DNA of 64,000 nucleotides, taken from Zygnema cylindricum (lineage: Eukaryota; Streptophyta; Zygnematophyceae; Zygnematales; Zygnemataceae). The translations under genes and the position numbers were made by a program. The notes under the pieces are model-generated. The model made no database searches. It saw only the letters and a list, made by a program, of their open reading frames with translations, and was not told where the DNA came from. Below, one piece after another: positions 10,837-20,390 of this stretch. The stretch spans positions 186,001-250,000 of the forward strand of contig JBBHKE010002788.1 of NCBI GenBank assembly GCA_037447655.1. The letters are read 5' to 3'. Numbering within the stretch: the first letter of the stretch is position 1; each line of letters starts with the position of its first letter.

Positions 10837-11404
10837 TAGGAACACTATAAAGTACAAGAAGGTACAATGGGCGATGTACTTATTGTACGACCATTGTACG
10901 ACAAGGTCTACAAGGTGACACATGTCATATCGGAAGCCATGGTTCCTCCTCCCATCTTCTCCGGTATCAAATAATGTGGCGCCACGTGGCACCGCGTGAC
11001 GCTATATCCGTATGCCGCCAAAAAGCTCACTTCGCGTGCGGCTATAATGCCGGCCGTCCGATCAAAACATATTTTACACGGTTCAGATTCGCGTACATGC
11101 CGAAATTGCTCCTTTTGGTTAGTCTGCTGTTAATTAGCTGTTTTGTTAATGTTTATATATTTGTAAAACCCGTCAAGTGTATCGTTTCGTGACGCCTTAA
11201 TGGTTAAGGCGATAAGCTACTTAGAATACAGAGTCACAGGTTCAAATCTAGACCTAGGCATCATTTTAGCCAAAATACCCTTAACTGCAAAAACTGCCAC
11301 CTTCTAAATATGGCGGCAGCCATGGCGCGCCTTTGATCCTTACTCTCTTTCTTTAAAACGAAACTAAAATAGGGAAGTGAACTATTAATTACCTCTTTTC
11401 AACA
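10837..11404 (-). repeat. Truncated B-family LTR, reverse orientation
   Basis: The sequence is the reverse complement of the first ~570 bp of the element B LTRs (52834-53725, 58159-59048). The LTR start TGTTGAAAAGAGG is at 11404. The U5 side is missing and no internal region follows, so this is a solo fragment. It includes the tRNA-like module at 11191-11267. Confidence 0.85.
11191..11267 (+). other. tRNA-like module in the B-family LTR fragment
   Basis: An A-box-like CGCCTTAATGGTTAAGGCG is followed 30 bp later by a B-box-like AGGTTCAAATC and then TTTT. The module is antisense to the LTR. The acceptor stem is not preserved, so it is tRNA-derived or tRNA-like and not a tRNA gene. Confidence 0.6.
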
Positions 11405-12081
11405 AAAATTGTAATAGAATCCGAAGGTTCTAATTTATGCCTACAACCTTGGACATTTTTCTTTAATGTTGTTTTCCTTGAAAATAAAAATTATGTACGA
11501 AGTTGTACGAAACGGTACGGTCGACAGTAAAAAACCCCACTTTTTCGCTAATGGAAGTCCACCCTGAGTCGATGTTCCATCACGTAGAGTCTGTAAACCA
11601 CTAATTGTAAAATTGAATGGCGCCATGCAAGCTACGATCCGATATTGAATATCCTTAAGATTTTTACCACCGACAAACTTAACTTCAAATCTTCACTAGC
11701 GTACCATGTACCTGCGTTACGAAGTAATCGTACGACATATCTATTATACTTTTTGTAGACCTCAATCTTTACGCCAATTCATTTTTTAGGGTTCTTGTTT
11801 TTAAACAAAACGAAAGTCTTTTGACAGAAATAATGTGACGAACAAAAGGTATTGAATATAGAGTAACGAATGAGAGTTACCAAATTTCATTTTTATTTTC
11901 GGTTGTATTTTGGAAAGTGCGTTTCAAAGTGCAAATTTTGTCAGTTTTCGTTGGTTGTCCATCGTCACACGTAGCTTAATCATTTTTTTTTTCTAGTTGT
12001 CAACCCACCTCTTTGAGGTACGTTGGCAACTTCAAAGAAAAATGAATCGACTACAGAGAAAAATGAAGCGAACGCCTCGCG

Positions 12082-12210
12082 GATGAATATCCGACTGTCA
12101 GTGTTACCTCGTAGACCTTCTCGCTGATGAATATCCGACTGTCAGTGTTACCTCCTAGACCTTCGTAGATATCTGACAATCAGTGTTACCTCCTAGACCT
12201 TCGACTGATG
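12082..12210 (+). repeat. Three-copy ~44-bp tandem repeat
   Basis: Copies begin near 12082, 12126 and 12166 and share GACTGTCAGTGTTACCTC followed by TAGACCTTC. The third is shortened. Confidence 0.75.
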
Positions 12211-12699
12211 GAACGTGACCCTTTTTAAAGTATTACATATTGTCGTCTTTTGCTTTTAGACAGACGACCACATCATGCCACGTCATCTTCAAACTTTAAC
12301 ATAAAAATACAGTAACAATAATCGCTATTAGGAATCGCTAACATTAAAAATATAGTTAATCGCTATTCGTGTTAAGAAATAATTAGTGTAAATGAACAAT
12401 TAGTGTTATTAACTAGAATTTGGGTGCAAGGCCTTGACGCAAACAAAACATAAAAACGCTAATTTAAACATCTAACATTAATTTGGAGACACATTCCCAT
12501 AGTGTAGCTGCTATTGTCTACGTTCACATAGTCGCTGTTTGAACATGTGCAAACACGTAACGCTAATTAAACTGTACCTACATTAGGTTAAAGCAAAAAA
12601 AATTAGGTTCGAGGATCAATATTTGGGGGCGCCGAAGTAGTGTTATTAACAGTAATAACGATTCACGGTGCAGTGTTGTGTACCGGGTAAAAGCTTATC

Positions 12700-12930
12700 G
12701 CAATGAATACAACATTGGATATACTAAGTATCAAACGGTCAAAAGGGCTCGATTTATCGTTCTGGGATCAACAAATTTTATCGCTATATATTTGGGTGAA
12801 AATAGGTGTCCGTATGGAAATATTAAACGGTAAATAGTACAGAAGATCCCCCCCCCCACGAAGGCTGGGGGTGCTCCAAGGGGGTGGGGGCGCTTTTGAA
12901 CTTCTTTAGAAACCAACTCATTTCGATATA
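12700..12930 (-). repeat. Dispersed repeat R1, copy 2
   Basis: In reverse complement it resembles 40-250: a C-run near 12846, CATACGGACACC, then CCAAATATAT and a TATCG-rich tail. The identity is low. Confidence 0.4.
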
Positions 12931-13536
12931 TCGCGGTGTAACGCCATATCGAGCCGATACATCATCACAATATCACGATATTTAACTTCTCGATACATCA
13001 AAGCGACATATCGATTACCGTGTTCCCAAATTTAGGTACATATCGAATATTGGTAAGGGTCCTTCGATGCACAACATCAATTAAAACACATTGGAGAAAT
13101 GTGAAGTAAATTAGATTAAATTATCACCAAATGATAAAAAGGAAAACCGATTCGCAAGTGTCAAGGGTTTTCAAAGGTTCCAAATAATTTTAAACGATAA
13201 ATAAAAGTACATGACTCGTTTTTTATTGGCAGTTTCCGTTGAGTGCGGATTTCTTTTGCAGGGTCCCAACACGCTGACCAAAAAAGAGATGCAAAGGCAA
13301 AGACATCTTCTTCAACCATGAAACACACTAAGAGCACTTTCCCATGTGATAAAGTTAGGGCCTTTTCTTGTCGTTTTCCTCCAAAACTTAGCCCTCAACG
13401 AGAAAATCAAAAGTCGTACCAAAATTACCACAGTACAATTTGCGTCACTTTGAAACCTTGAATGTACTGCAGTTGGTCGTCTATTGCGTTTAGACCCACT
13501 TTCGCGTCCCTCCAGCTTATCTTCAAAATTATACTC

Positions 13537-13558
13537 AAATCACCTCGCGAGGTGATTT
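13537..13558. repeat. Perfect 22-bp palindrome
   Basis: AAATCACCTCG is followed directly by its reverse complement. It could form a cruciform or bind a dimeric factor; no function is visible. Confidence 0.85.
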
Positions 13559-13786
13559 TAACTAAAGTTTCATGATGGGAACGAATAGGCAGACGTTGTT
13601 GAAAACTTTTATGCACGGAGTACCATAAAAAAAACCCACTGCACGTTTACATCTTGTGCGTGACTTTTTTCCGGGGGGTTGTGGAGGGGTCTCGACCAAC
13701 AGACGCCATTTCGCAAAAGCAAAGTTCGTGAAAGAGCCTCTCTCTGTCTCTCTCTCTCTCTCTTTCTATTCGACCTNNNNNNNNNN

Positions 13787-13796
13787 ACTTAGTGTG
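13787..13796. other. Assembly gap (10 N)
   Basis: Ten N follow a CT microsatellite. The true size and content of the gap are unknown, so the flanks may not be contiguous. Confidence 0.98.
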
Positions 13797-13884
13797 CCAT
13801 GCTGAACTTGAATACACTTGGCTTTGATGGTTCGTTAAAGGTGCAGTGAAGATATCATGATAAGTTTGTATGCACTTTGCTCTA

Positions 13885-14252
13885 TAGAAGTGACGTGGAA
13901 ATTGCTTGGTAGTTTCGGTTCACATAAGTTCAAGTCGTACCGTGTGATTCAAGTTGGTTCGCGGTTGACTTTCCTAGTCGTACCGTGTTGTTCAAGTCGG
14001 TTCAACTTATTGGTCGTGCATTTTACCACGTTGATTCCTACGCGTTTCTAGTCGTGTACCTATATATATTAGTTGAGACTTCGTGGTAGAATTATCTTTT
14101 TGGAGGAGTAGCTTGTTAAAGAGGCGTAGAAAGATCAGAAGCAAAAGGAAGGAAGAAAAGAAGTTGTATTTGCATTGTGCTTAATATATTGAATGTTTTT
14201 TTGGAGGAACAACATTGTTGTGTGTGTATTTTATTAGGTTTGTAATCTTTCA
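13885..14252 (+). repeat. A-family LTR fragment
   Basis: The 3' two-thirds of an A-type LTR, from GAAGTGACGTGGAAATT to TGTAATCTTTCA, without internal sequence. It keeps the GGAGTAGCTTGTTAAAGAGG segment at which the 3' LTR of A is cut, and supports CA as the family's LTR end. Confidence 0.8.
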
Positions 14253-14319
14253 GTAGGCTCTACATCGAGGCTACATCGAGCTGTAAGCTCTACATGGAGG
14301 TTATGCCAACATCGAGGTT

Positions 14320-14400
14320 ATGGCACAGTGGTTGGTTAGCGATTTCACTGTTGAGTGAAAAGTCCCAAGTTCGAGCCCTGGTCAGCTCAATTTTCCCCAG
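14320..14400 (+). repeat. SINE-like tRNA-headed repeat, copy 1
   Basis: An A-box-like TGGCACAGTGG (14321-14331) is followed by a B-box-like AAGTTCGAGCCC (14367-14378) and TTTT (14391-14394). The next sequence, GGGACATGCCGAATCCCG, also follows copy 2 at 14797, so the unit has a shared non-tRNA body. Confidence 0.55.
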
Positions 14401-14401
14401 T

Positions 14402-14669
14402 ATGGGACATGCCGAATCCCGAATCTCGCGGAAATCTACCATGGTATTGGAGCCAGCGGGATAGCCGAATGGGACATGCCGAATCCCGAATCTCGCGGAA
14501 ATCTACCATGGTATTGGAGCCAGCGGGATAGCAGAATGGGACATGCCGAATCCCGAATCTCGCGAAAATCTACCATGGTATTGGAGCCAGCGGGATAGCG
14601 GAATGGGACATGCCGAATCCCGAATCTCGCGGAAATCTTACATGGTATTGGAGCCAGCGGGACCCGCCT
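14402..14669 (+). repeat. 67-bp tandem repeat, four copies
   Basis: Units start at 14402, 14469, 14536 and 14603 with ATGGGACATGCCGAATCCCG and are about 95% identical. The array is an amplification of the body of the SINE-like repeat just upstream. Since 67 is not a multiple of 3, the long minus-strand frame across it repeats its residues in shifting frames and is not a gene. Confidence 0.9.
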
Positions 14670-14796
14670 CCTTGTAAGGGAGGGTGTTGGATTGGCACGT
14701 GGATGCCGGTTCAATACGGGGTAGAATATGGTAATACCATACTCGAGGCCGCCCGAAATAAATGTGTGCGGATCCGCTTGGTTCTACATTGCGGTG

Positions 14797-14930
14797 GTGG
14801 CACAATGGTTAGTGCGTTCACAGTTTCCAGGTTTGAGCCCTTTCCAAGTTTGAGCCCTGGCCCGCTCAATTTTCACTTGTGTGGGACATGCCGAATCCCG
14901 GATTTCGCAGGAATCTAATAGTTTCGTCCA
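14797..14930 (+). repeat. SINE-like tRNA-headed repeat, copy 2
   Basis: TGGCACAATGGTTAGTGCG (A-box-like), two overlapping B-box-like TTTGAGCCC motifs (14831-14857), TTTT at 14870-14873, then GGGACATGCCGAATCCCGG as in copy 1. The B-box region is locally duplicated. Confidence 0.55.
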
Positions 14931-15552
14931 TAACCACCGCAACAGCGAGTGCACCCAAAACCTATGAATCATGCAAAATTCTATGCGCTATTCAATGAGA
15001 AATATAGTGCAAAAGTGAGTGCAAATAGTGCACACAGCCTGTGCGAAACAAAAACCAGTTGAATATTTAGTGCGAAAGTGAGTGTTGAATATCTAGTGCG
15101 AAAGTGAGTTCGGGTTCAACAAAAACCAGTTGAATATTTAGTGCGAAAGTGAGTGTTGAATATCTAGTGCGAAAGTGAGTTCGGGTTCATAGCAGTACAG
15201 GAGAGTTTGCAACATAATTGATTCACAGCAAAAGTGCACTCTGCGACAAATCACTCACACGCAAACCACGCTACCGAAATCTAGTGTGCGAATTACTACG
15301 AGTTCATGGCAGCAAAGTAGAGTCAACAGTAGAGTTCATAGCAAGAGTGCACACTGCGGTAACCACTCAAACGCAAACCACGCCACACCAGCCTCATTGC
15401 GAAACTTACTGCGAAATGTAATGGATTCATAGCACCTTAGCAAGAGTCTTATAGCAAGAGTGCACAGGATTCATAGCACCTTAGCAAGAGTCTTATAGCA
15501 AGAGTGCACACCACTGTACGGTACAGACTCACACCCAACCCAAGCCATGCTA

Positions 15553-15743
15553 CACCGTGAATCGTTATTAGCCTTATGTACGCTATATCGGCACCCCATA
15601 ATTTTGACATTGATACCTTAAATATAATAAATTACACGACGTGGACCATAATCTGCCACGTCTCCTGGCACTAAATTATAATGAATGACGCCATTTTTTT
15701 CTTTACACTAATAATTTCTATACGCTAATAACGATTCAAGGTG
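15553..15743. mobile_element. 191-bp MITE with TA target duplication
   Basis: Terminal inverted repeats CACCGTGAATCGTTATTAGC and its near-exact complement GCTAATAACGATTCAAGGTG are flanked by TA on both sides (15551-15552, 15744-15745). TA duplication points to a Tc1/mariner-type source. A second copy is at 19317-19534. No coding content. Confidence 0.75.
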
Positions 15744-15835
15744 TACTGTACCAAAGTCACTGCGGAATTTAGCTGGAATTTATTCTTAAAATAGGGGGAT
15801 AGAATGAACGATCCTCATTATAGAGTATAATTAGC

Positions 15836-15903
15836 CGGCCAGGATTCGATCATGAGACCTTCTACTGTAGCTGTGAATGCGCTAACCACTGCACCAGGAG
15901 CCC
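15836..15903 (-). other. Stand-alone tRNA-like sequence
   Basis: On the minus strand TGGTGCAGTGGTTAGCGC matches an A-box and D-arm, and GATCGAATCCTGG matches a B-box, at tRNA-like spacing. No T-run closely follows and full cloverleaf pairing is not evident. It is probably a tRNA-derived SINE head or pseudogene. Confidence 0.5.
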
Positions 15904-16109
15904 GGATTTTATGAGTGGTGAGTCCTTCTTATTTAGCTATTTAGTGCGGATCCGGATATTGATCGGTACAATTATCGTACGTCAACAGCAGCCACTCACA
16001 CCCAAGCCACGCCACCGAGCTCATTGCGAAATATAGTGCGGCATTTAGTGCGGATCCATAGCAGCATACCAGAGTTCACAGGAGCAAAATGTTGCCCTGC
16101 GGCCGCCAC

Positions 16110-16451
16110 TCACACCCAGTTGACGCGGCCGGCGTCGCTGCAGGCGAAGTAGCGCTGGTCGACGCACTGGATCCCGGGGAAGTTCTCGGGATTCACGAGG
16201 GCCGCCTGCACCGCCGCCAGAGCCGAATCTGCAGGAGCCGTACGGCACCGGCAACCGAATCAGAGGAGCGAATAGCAGCTAGGTTTTGCACGTGTGAAGA
16301 CAAAGACTAGGGAGGAAAGAAGGGGAAAGAGGAATGTATGAGAGGAACACTTACACTCTGGGTCACGTATGGGTCCTAAGTAATATCCCGTTGTGAGTGC
16401 CACGTGGCATGCGATAATCAGGACTGTAGGGATGATCTTGGTGGCCGCCAT
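16110..16451 (-). CDS. Putative small secreted protein, two exons
   Basis: Exon 1 (16451-16355) begins with ATG and encodes a signal-peptide-like stretch (MAATK, then IIPTVLIIACHVALTTG, then YYLGPIRDPE). It ends at a strong donor, T|GTAAGT. The intron is 126 bases and ends CTCCTGCAG. Exon 2 (16228-16110) is very GC-rich, joins in phase, and encodes NPENFPGIQCVDQRYFACSD to TGA at 16112-16110. The product would be about 71 residues with two cysteines in the mature part (CVDQRYFAC). I do not recognise the family. The last codons overlap a second possible donor (GT|GTGAGT), so the gene could instead continue leftward into the repeat region. A function in secretion is inferred from the signal peptide only. 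Confidence 0.55.
16229..16354 (-). other. Intron of the small secreted protein gene
   Basis: GTAAGTGTTCC at the 5' end and CTCCTGCAG at the 3' end, 126 bases, phase 1. An in-frame read-through would run into a stop, so splicing is needed to join the signal peptide to the cysteine region. Confidence 0.5.
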
Positions 16452-16529
16452 GGCTAGAAGTCGGGAAGCAGGATTTGAAAGGTTTTAACAAAGGCAGCGT
16501 GGCATTTTTAAGTTAGTGGAAGAAGATCC

Positions 16530-16830
16530 GAAGTTAAGATCGATGCTTTTTTTTTACTTTGTTTTTTTTTCTTTCTTTTTCTTCCAAGGTGAAGACTATA
16601 TATTCAAATCGACGATGGATTTGACTTTGGAAAAGTGTTTCTTTCTTTTTCTTCTAAGGTCAAGATTCGATATTTACATGGATTACTGATTTGACTTTGG
16701 AAAGCAGTTTCTTCGTTTTTCTTTCGTTTTCTTTCTTCTTTTTAAAACGTGAAGATTCGGATCGACTACGGATTTGACTTTGGGAAACAGTTTCTTTTTT
16801 TTTCTTTCTTTTTCTTCAAAGTTGGGAATC
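16530..16830 (+). repeat. ~75-bp imperfect tandem repeat, T-rich
   Basis: Four units combine TTTCTTTCTTTTTCTTC with GATTTGACTTTGGAAA, near 16567, 16638, 16710 and 16790. They lie directly upstream of the small secreted gene (in its minus-strand 5' flank). Confidence 0.7.
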
Positions 16831-17594
16831 GAGTGAAGGACTTCACTACTGTAGGCGTGACAAGAATTGAACTAACCGTCTTTCGTACATTTTACAACGA
16901 ATCGGCGAACGTGAATTTGACCGTTCGCACTTTTCGTACGTTTCGCCTTAAGCAATCGCCGTACGGTCAACCGCTTCGGACAATCGCCGTAAATTTCGAA
17001 AAAACAAGATGGAATCCAAAATGCGCGTGTGTCCGTACTGTGTTCGACGTCATTATCATTGTCAGAAATCTGTCACTTAAATCTGGACCAATTCAAAAGT
17101 ACGCATTTTGTACGTCCATTATATCGTGCGAATCCAGCAAGTCATAATTTACGCATCCCAAAACCTTTATTTACAAAACTGGCCCGTTGGGACAAGTTTT
17201 GAGAGTTCGCTCGTTTACGGCTATCGAAAGACGAACTGACCGTACGCATTATTGTTGCGATCCTGTGGTCCCGATTTTATCGTGGACAGTTGCGACGTCG
17301 AGATATTCCACGTGGCGTCAAATCATTATCCATTCATTTTGGCTTCTCTCGTCCGTGCATGTCTTGTCATGTCTCGGGTGACGCTACGTTATGAGGTCGC
17401 TTGACACGTCCCCGATGCACGAATTTTGGCACAGTTTTGTCTTTATAGATGAAACTTAATATGTCAGCATCAAAACCTTTTGTGGTTAACCAAAAAAACC
17501 TAAAAGCCTTTAACCTTTAACCTATTTTCCTTTTTTTTTGTTTTTTTTCCTTTTTTTTTTGTGAGGTACTTTTAATAGTGAAAGTCGTCAAATT
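16831..17594. other. Intergenic DNA
   Basis: A 132-codon plus-strand frame overlaps this region and the T-rich repeat. It lacks motifs, and its N-terminus is encoded by the repeat, so I do not call it a gene. T-runs occur at 17530-17560. Confidence 0.45.
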
Positions 17595-17596
17595 CA

Positions 17597-18425
17597 CATT
17601 TGAAGCATAGTTCAAAAGTAGTGTTTTTATGGTAGGCCTTTGGTCGGGGCCATAGTTCAAAAGTAGGTAAGAGTAGGCCCATACAATATGCCTATTGTAT
17701 GTAAAACATACAATATGACCTTAAGACCCATATTGTATTGGTCGCAATATGAAAAAAAATAGTAACAGGGTTGAGTTGCACATCGATCGATAGAGAATTA
17801 AACGTCATGTCTAAATTTTGAAAAACATTTGGACAAAAAAATAAATCTGTGAGTTTTGAGGTATTTTTTATTTAAACCGTCAGATTTGGACGATCGGACG
17901 GTCGCTGATCAAAGTAGCGATCTAAGAATATCACATGAAAAGTACATAACACAACTCATCCTACGCCGTGTCAGTTCGCTAAAAAATTTCGTCCAGCGGC
18001 GTGCGTTGTACTATGATCATACATCATATTCGTTCGTTCGTACAAGAGTGTGCACAAACGCACACACATACAGTATGCGAGTTTTGTGCCAAGTTTTGTG
18101 CGCCTACCAAAGGCCTACCATAAAAACGCCTACTTTTGAACTATGGTCGGCGCCTTTATCGTAAGTTGTGTTATGGGCTTTTCATGTGATCTTCTTAAAT
18201 CGCTACTTTGATCAGCGACCGTGCGATCGTCCAAATCTGACGGTGTAAACAAAAAAAATTGGTCCGAATGTTTAAATTGGTCCAATGTTTGGTTCGAATG
18301 TTTTAATTGGTTCGAATAGGTCCGAATACAATATGGGTCTTAAGGTCATATTGTATGTTTTGCATAAAATAGGCATATTGTATGGGCCTACTTTGACCTA
18401 CATTTGAACAATGATTTGAAGACAT
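17597..18425. mobile_element. Foldback (long inverted repeat) element
   Basis: The left side contains, in order, AGTTCAAAAGTAG, GCCCATACAATATGCC, CATACAATATGACCTTAAGA, then a block with GTCAGATTTGGACGATCG and GATCAAAGTAGCGAT. The right side carries the complements in reverse order (18150-18420), around a ~190-bp centre. A second copy of the outer motif (GGCCTACCATAAAAAC) lies near the centre, making it a nested palindrome. No transposase is seen, and the long plus-strand frame within is chance. Confidence 0.75.
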
Positions 18426-18759
18426 TTCGCCGCGTCGCTTGTTTCGCAAAATTTGCCATTTATCCCTCGTGCCAAATCATCTCTTTTTTTCTTTCAACTT
18501 TTGAGCCACGTTAGGAGCCGGCTTAAAGTTCACACGTGCGAAGAGATTCGACGACCGGAAATCATATCGTGGGTTCAAGGTCTGTCCGCCGTAATATTCC
18601 CTTTGCATGCGATGAAAATTCGTGCACACACACCCAATTGAGTTCCCGCACACCGATCTATGCGGTAACATCAAATCGGAGAGTCTCCAAAGAAACAAGT
18701 ACATCATATCGATTGGTGTTGTACAATTATTCTCACTTCACTGAGGTAATTTTATTGAA
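18426..18759. other. Intergenic DNA
   Basis: Overlapping short frames on both strands have no recognisable content. Confidence 0.4.
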
Positions 18760-20140
18760 ACATAAATTTGACGCTTTCTCAAGATTTAAATAATGACATG
18801 TCATGGTGGAGCGCCAAAGTGATCGTAAACTTAAAGCTCGCAGATCCCAAAACGGAGGGGAATTTAAAGTCTTTAGAATCATATTGTAAAAAATGAGGAA
18901 TTTGTCAAGAATTAAAGACTCCATATTCATCGGAGCCTATCGGTGTGGCTAAAGGAAAAAATAGGACTTTGCAAGAAATGGTGATATTTATAATAACGAA
19001 CCTAGCGGGAGAATTCTTATTTGGGAGACGTTATTCTTACAACGAATTATATTTGTAGTCATGGTTAACTTCGATATTGGGCGACAAAAATCCACACGAA
19101 TTATGATATGACAGAAATGTCAACTTTACTTCATCCCCATATTTCGATATGTCGTAAGACGTTCAATGTGGAAACATGAAAACAAAAGGGAAAATTTGAA
19201 TCAAGGAGTTTCGTCTGATGTAGTGTACGGGGAGTGTTTACCGCGTTTATGATCCGATCCAACATCGTTGGAAATGAGTCAAAATATCTACTTCAGGCGA
19301 CCTACAACCTAATGTACATCGTGAATCGTTATTAGTGTTAATGTATTTTTCGTCACTTAAAACATTATTTTTCCGAAATACATATGTCCGATTGTATATG
19401 TGACGGTTGCGATTGAAAGGTAACATTTTCAGTTTCCGATTGGCAAACTCAAGTTGAAAATCAGACAAGTGTGTACAGATAAAATATGTTTTCAAAGACG
19501 AAAAAATTATCAACCCTAATAGCGATTCAAGGTGTACTTCATTGTGGGGACGCGAACAAATATTTCGGCAGCGGTATGCATCGTGAGTTGATATGGTCAG
19601 GCTTCGAAAAATCACACGAGGAGGCGATAAAGTGTTTCTCCCACTCACTAGCCTACATTATCAACATCGATATGGTTTCCAACCCAACTCTGGGTCATAA
19701 TCTTTAAAGTCTAATAGATTATGTGATACACATTGGGTGCAAAGACTTTGATAATGGAAAGTTAACATTTGGTTATGTTTTTGTTTCTTGTGTCGCAACA
19801 ATTTCTTAGAGTTTTTGCTAACAACCAAGGGTTGCTTTGAGTTCCACGAAGGATGAATCGATGGTTGTCTGTCATACGTCGAAAGTGCAAATATGGATTA
19901 AAGAGATGCTAGGAGAATTGAGGATACCGATTGGGTGTTTAAAAAGATAGAAGACCAAGATATGCTTGACGGCGCTTCTGAAAAGTGCGCTCTTTGACAA
20001 AATGGAGAAAACACATTTGAATTTTGTGGCAGTTTTGTCTCCGCGATGTAGTGGCTGTGCAAAAAATCAATTTTCTATGCGTATCGATGTAAAAAAAAGT
20101 CGTTGATATATTGACAAAAGTGACGGTCTATATTTTTTTG
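18760..20140 (+). pseudogene. Heavily decayed Copia integrase and RNase H
   Basis: Near 18820-18990 the translation in shifting frames recalls an integrase core: SQNGGEFK, then TPYSSEPIG and GKNRTLQEMV. Near 19790-19900 VALSSTKDE and WIKEMLGELRIP recall Copia RNase H. The NRTLQEMV wording is closest to element A. RT is not recognisable and a MITE sits between the two parts. This is the oldest Copia trace in the window. Confidence 0.55.
19317..19534. mobile_element. 218-bp MITE with TA target duplication, second copy
   Basis: Terminal repeats CATCGTGAATCGTTATTAG and CTAATAGCGATTCAAGGTG match the 15553 copy and are flanked by TA (19315-19316, 19535-19536). The interior differs from copy 1. It has inserted into the decayed Copia. 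Confidence 0.7.
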
Positions 20141-20199
20141 TTAAGAGGAAGACCTAAATTAGGTTTATTTTGATAAGAGTAAAGGTTTCACATTGAGAG

Positions 20200-20390
20200 A
20201 AATATAGTTGGGTACGTTGTGAAATGACGTTTTAATTTTATTGAACACCGTGTATTAGGTTTTAGTTTGGTTTGGGAAGCGGTTTTAGAAAGAGAGCCCG
20301 ATAGTTGGGCACATTGTGAAACGACGTTTTAGTTTTGTCGAACATTGTGTATTTTGAAGGATTATAGATTTGGTTTTAATTTGGTTTCAA
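20200..20390 (+). repeat. ~94-bp imperfect duplication
   Basis: ATAGTTGGGTACGTTGTGAAATGACG...TTGAACACCGTGTATT (about 20205) recurs as ATAGTTGGGCACATTGTGAAACGACG...TCGAACATTGTGTATT (about 20299). Confidence 0.75.

Larger units (their letters stand above)
11405..13786. other. Intergenic DNA with scattered repeats
   Basis: No gene is supported. The stretch holds a three-copy tandem repeat (12082-12210), the second R1 copy (12700-12930), a perfect palindrome (13537-13558) and a CT microsatellite (13737-13767). TAATAACGATTCACGGTG at 12653-12670 resembles one terminal repeat of the MITE family described at 15553, but no partner was found. Confidence 0.5.
14931..16090. repeat. Degenerate ~130-bp repeat region
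   Basis: The words AGTGCGAAAGTGAGT, TTCATAGCAGCA, AAGAGTGCACAC, CCACTCACACCCA and CCTCATTGCGAAA recur in the same order several times, for example around 15200-15300, 15300-15420, 15420-15550 and 15950-16100. Two exact local duplications are embedded: 71 bp (15049-15119 and 15120-15190) and 44 bp (from 15423 and 15467). It adjoins exon 2 of the gene at 16110 and shares its terminal motif. Confidence 0.6.

Noticed and set aside
14436-14714. 92-codon minus-strand frame with repeated residues
   Set aside because: It crosses the 67-bp tandem array, whose period is not a multiple of three, so the repeats appear in shifting frames.
15049-15190. CRISPR-like array
   Set aside because: The repeats are simple tandem duplications in a eukaryotic context, with no regular spacers.
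17856-18164. 102-codon frame
   Set aside because: It lies inside the palindromic foldback element and has no protein signature.
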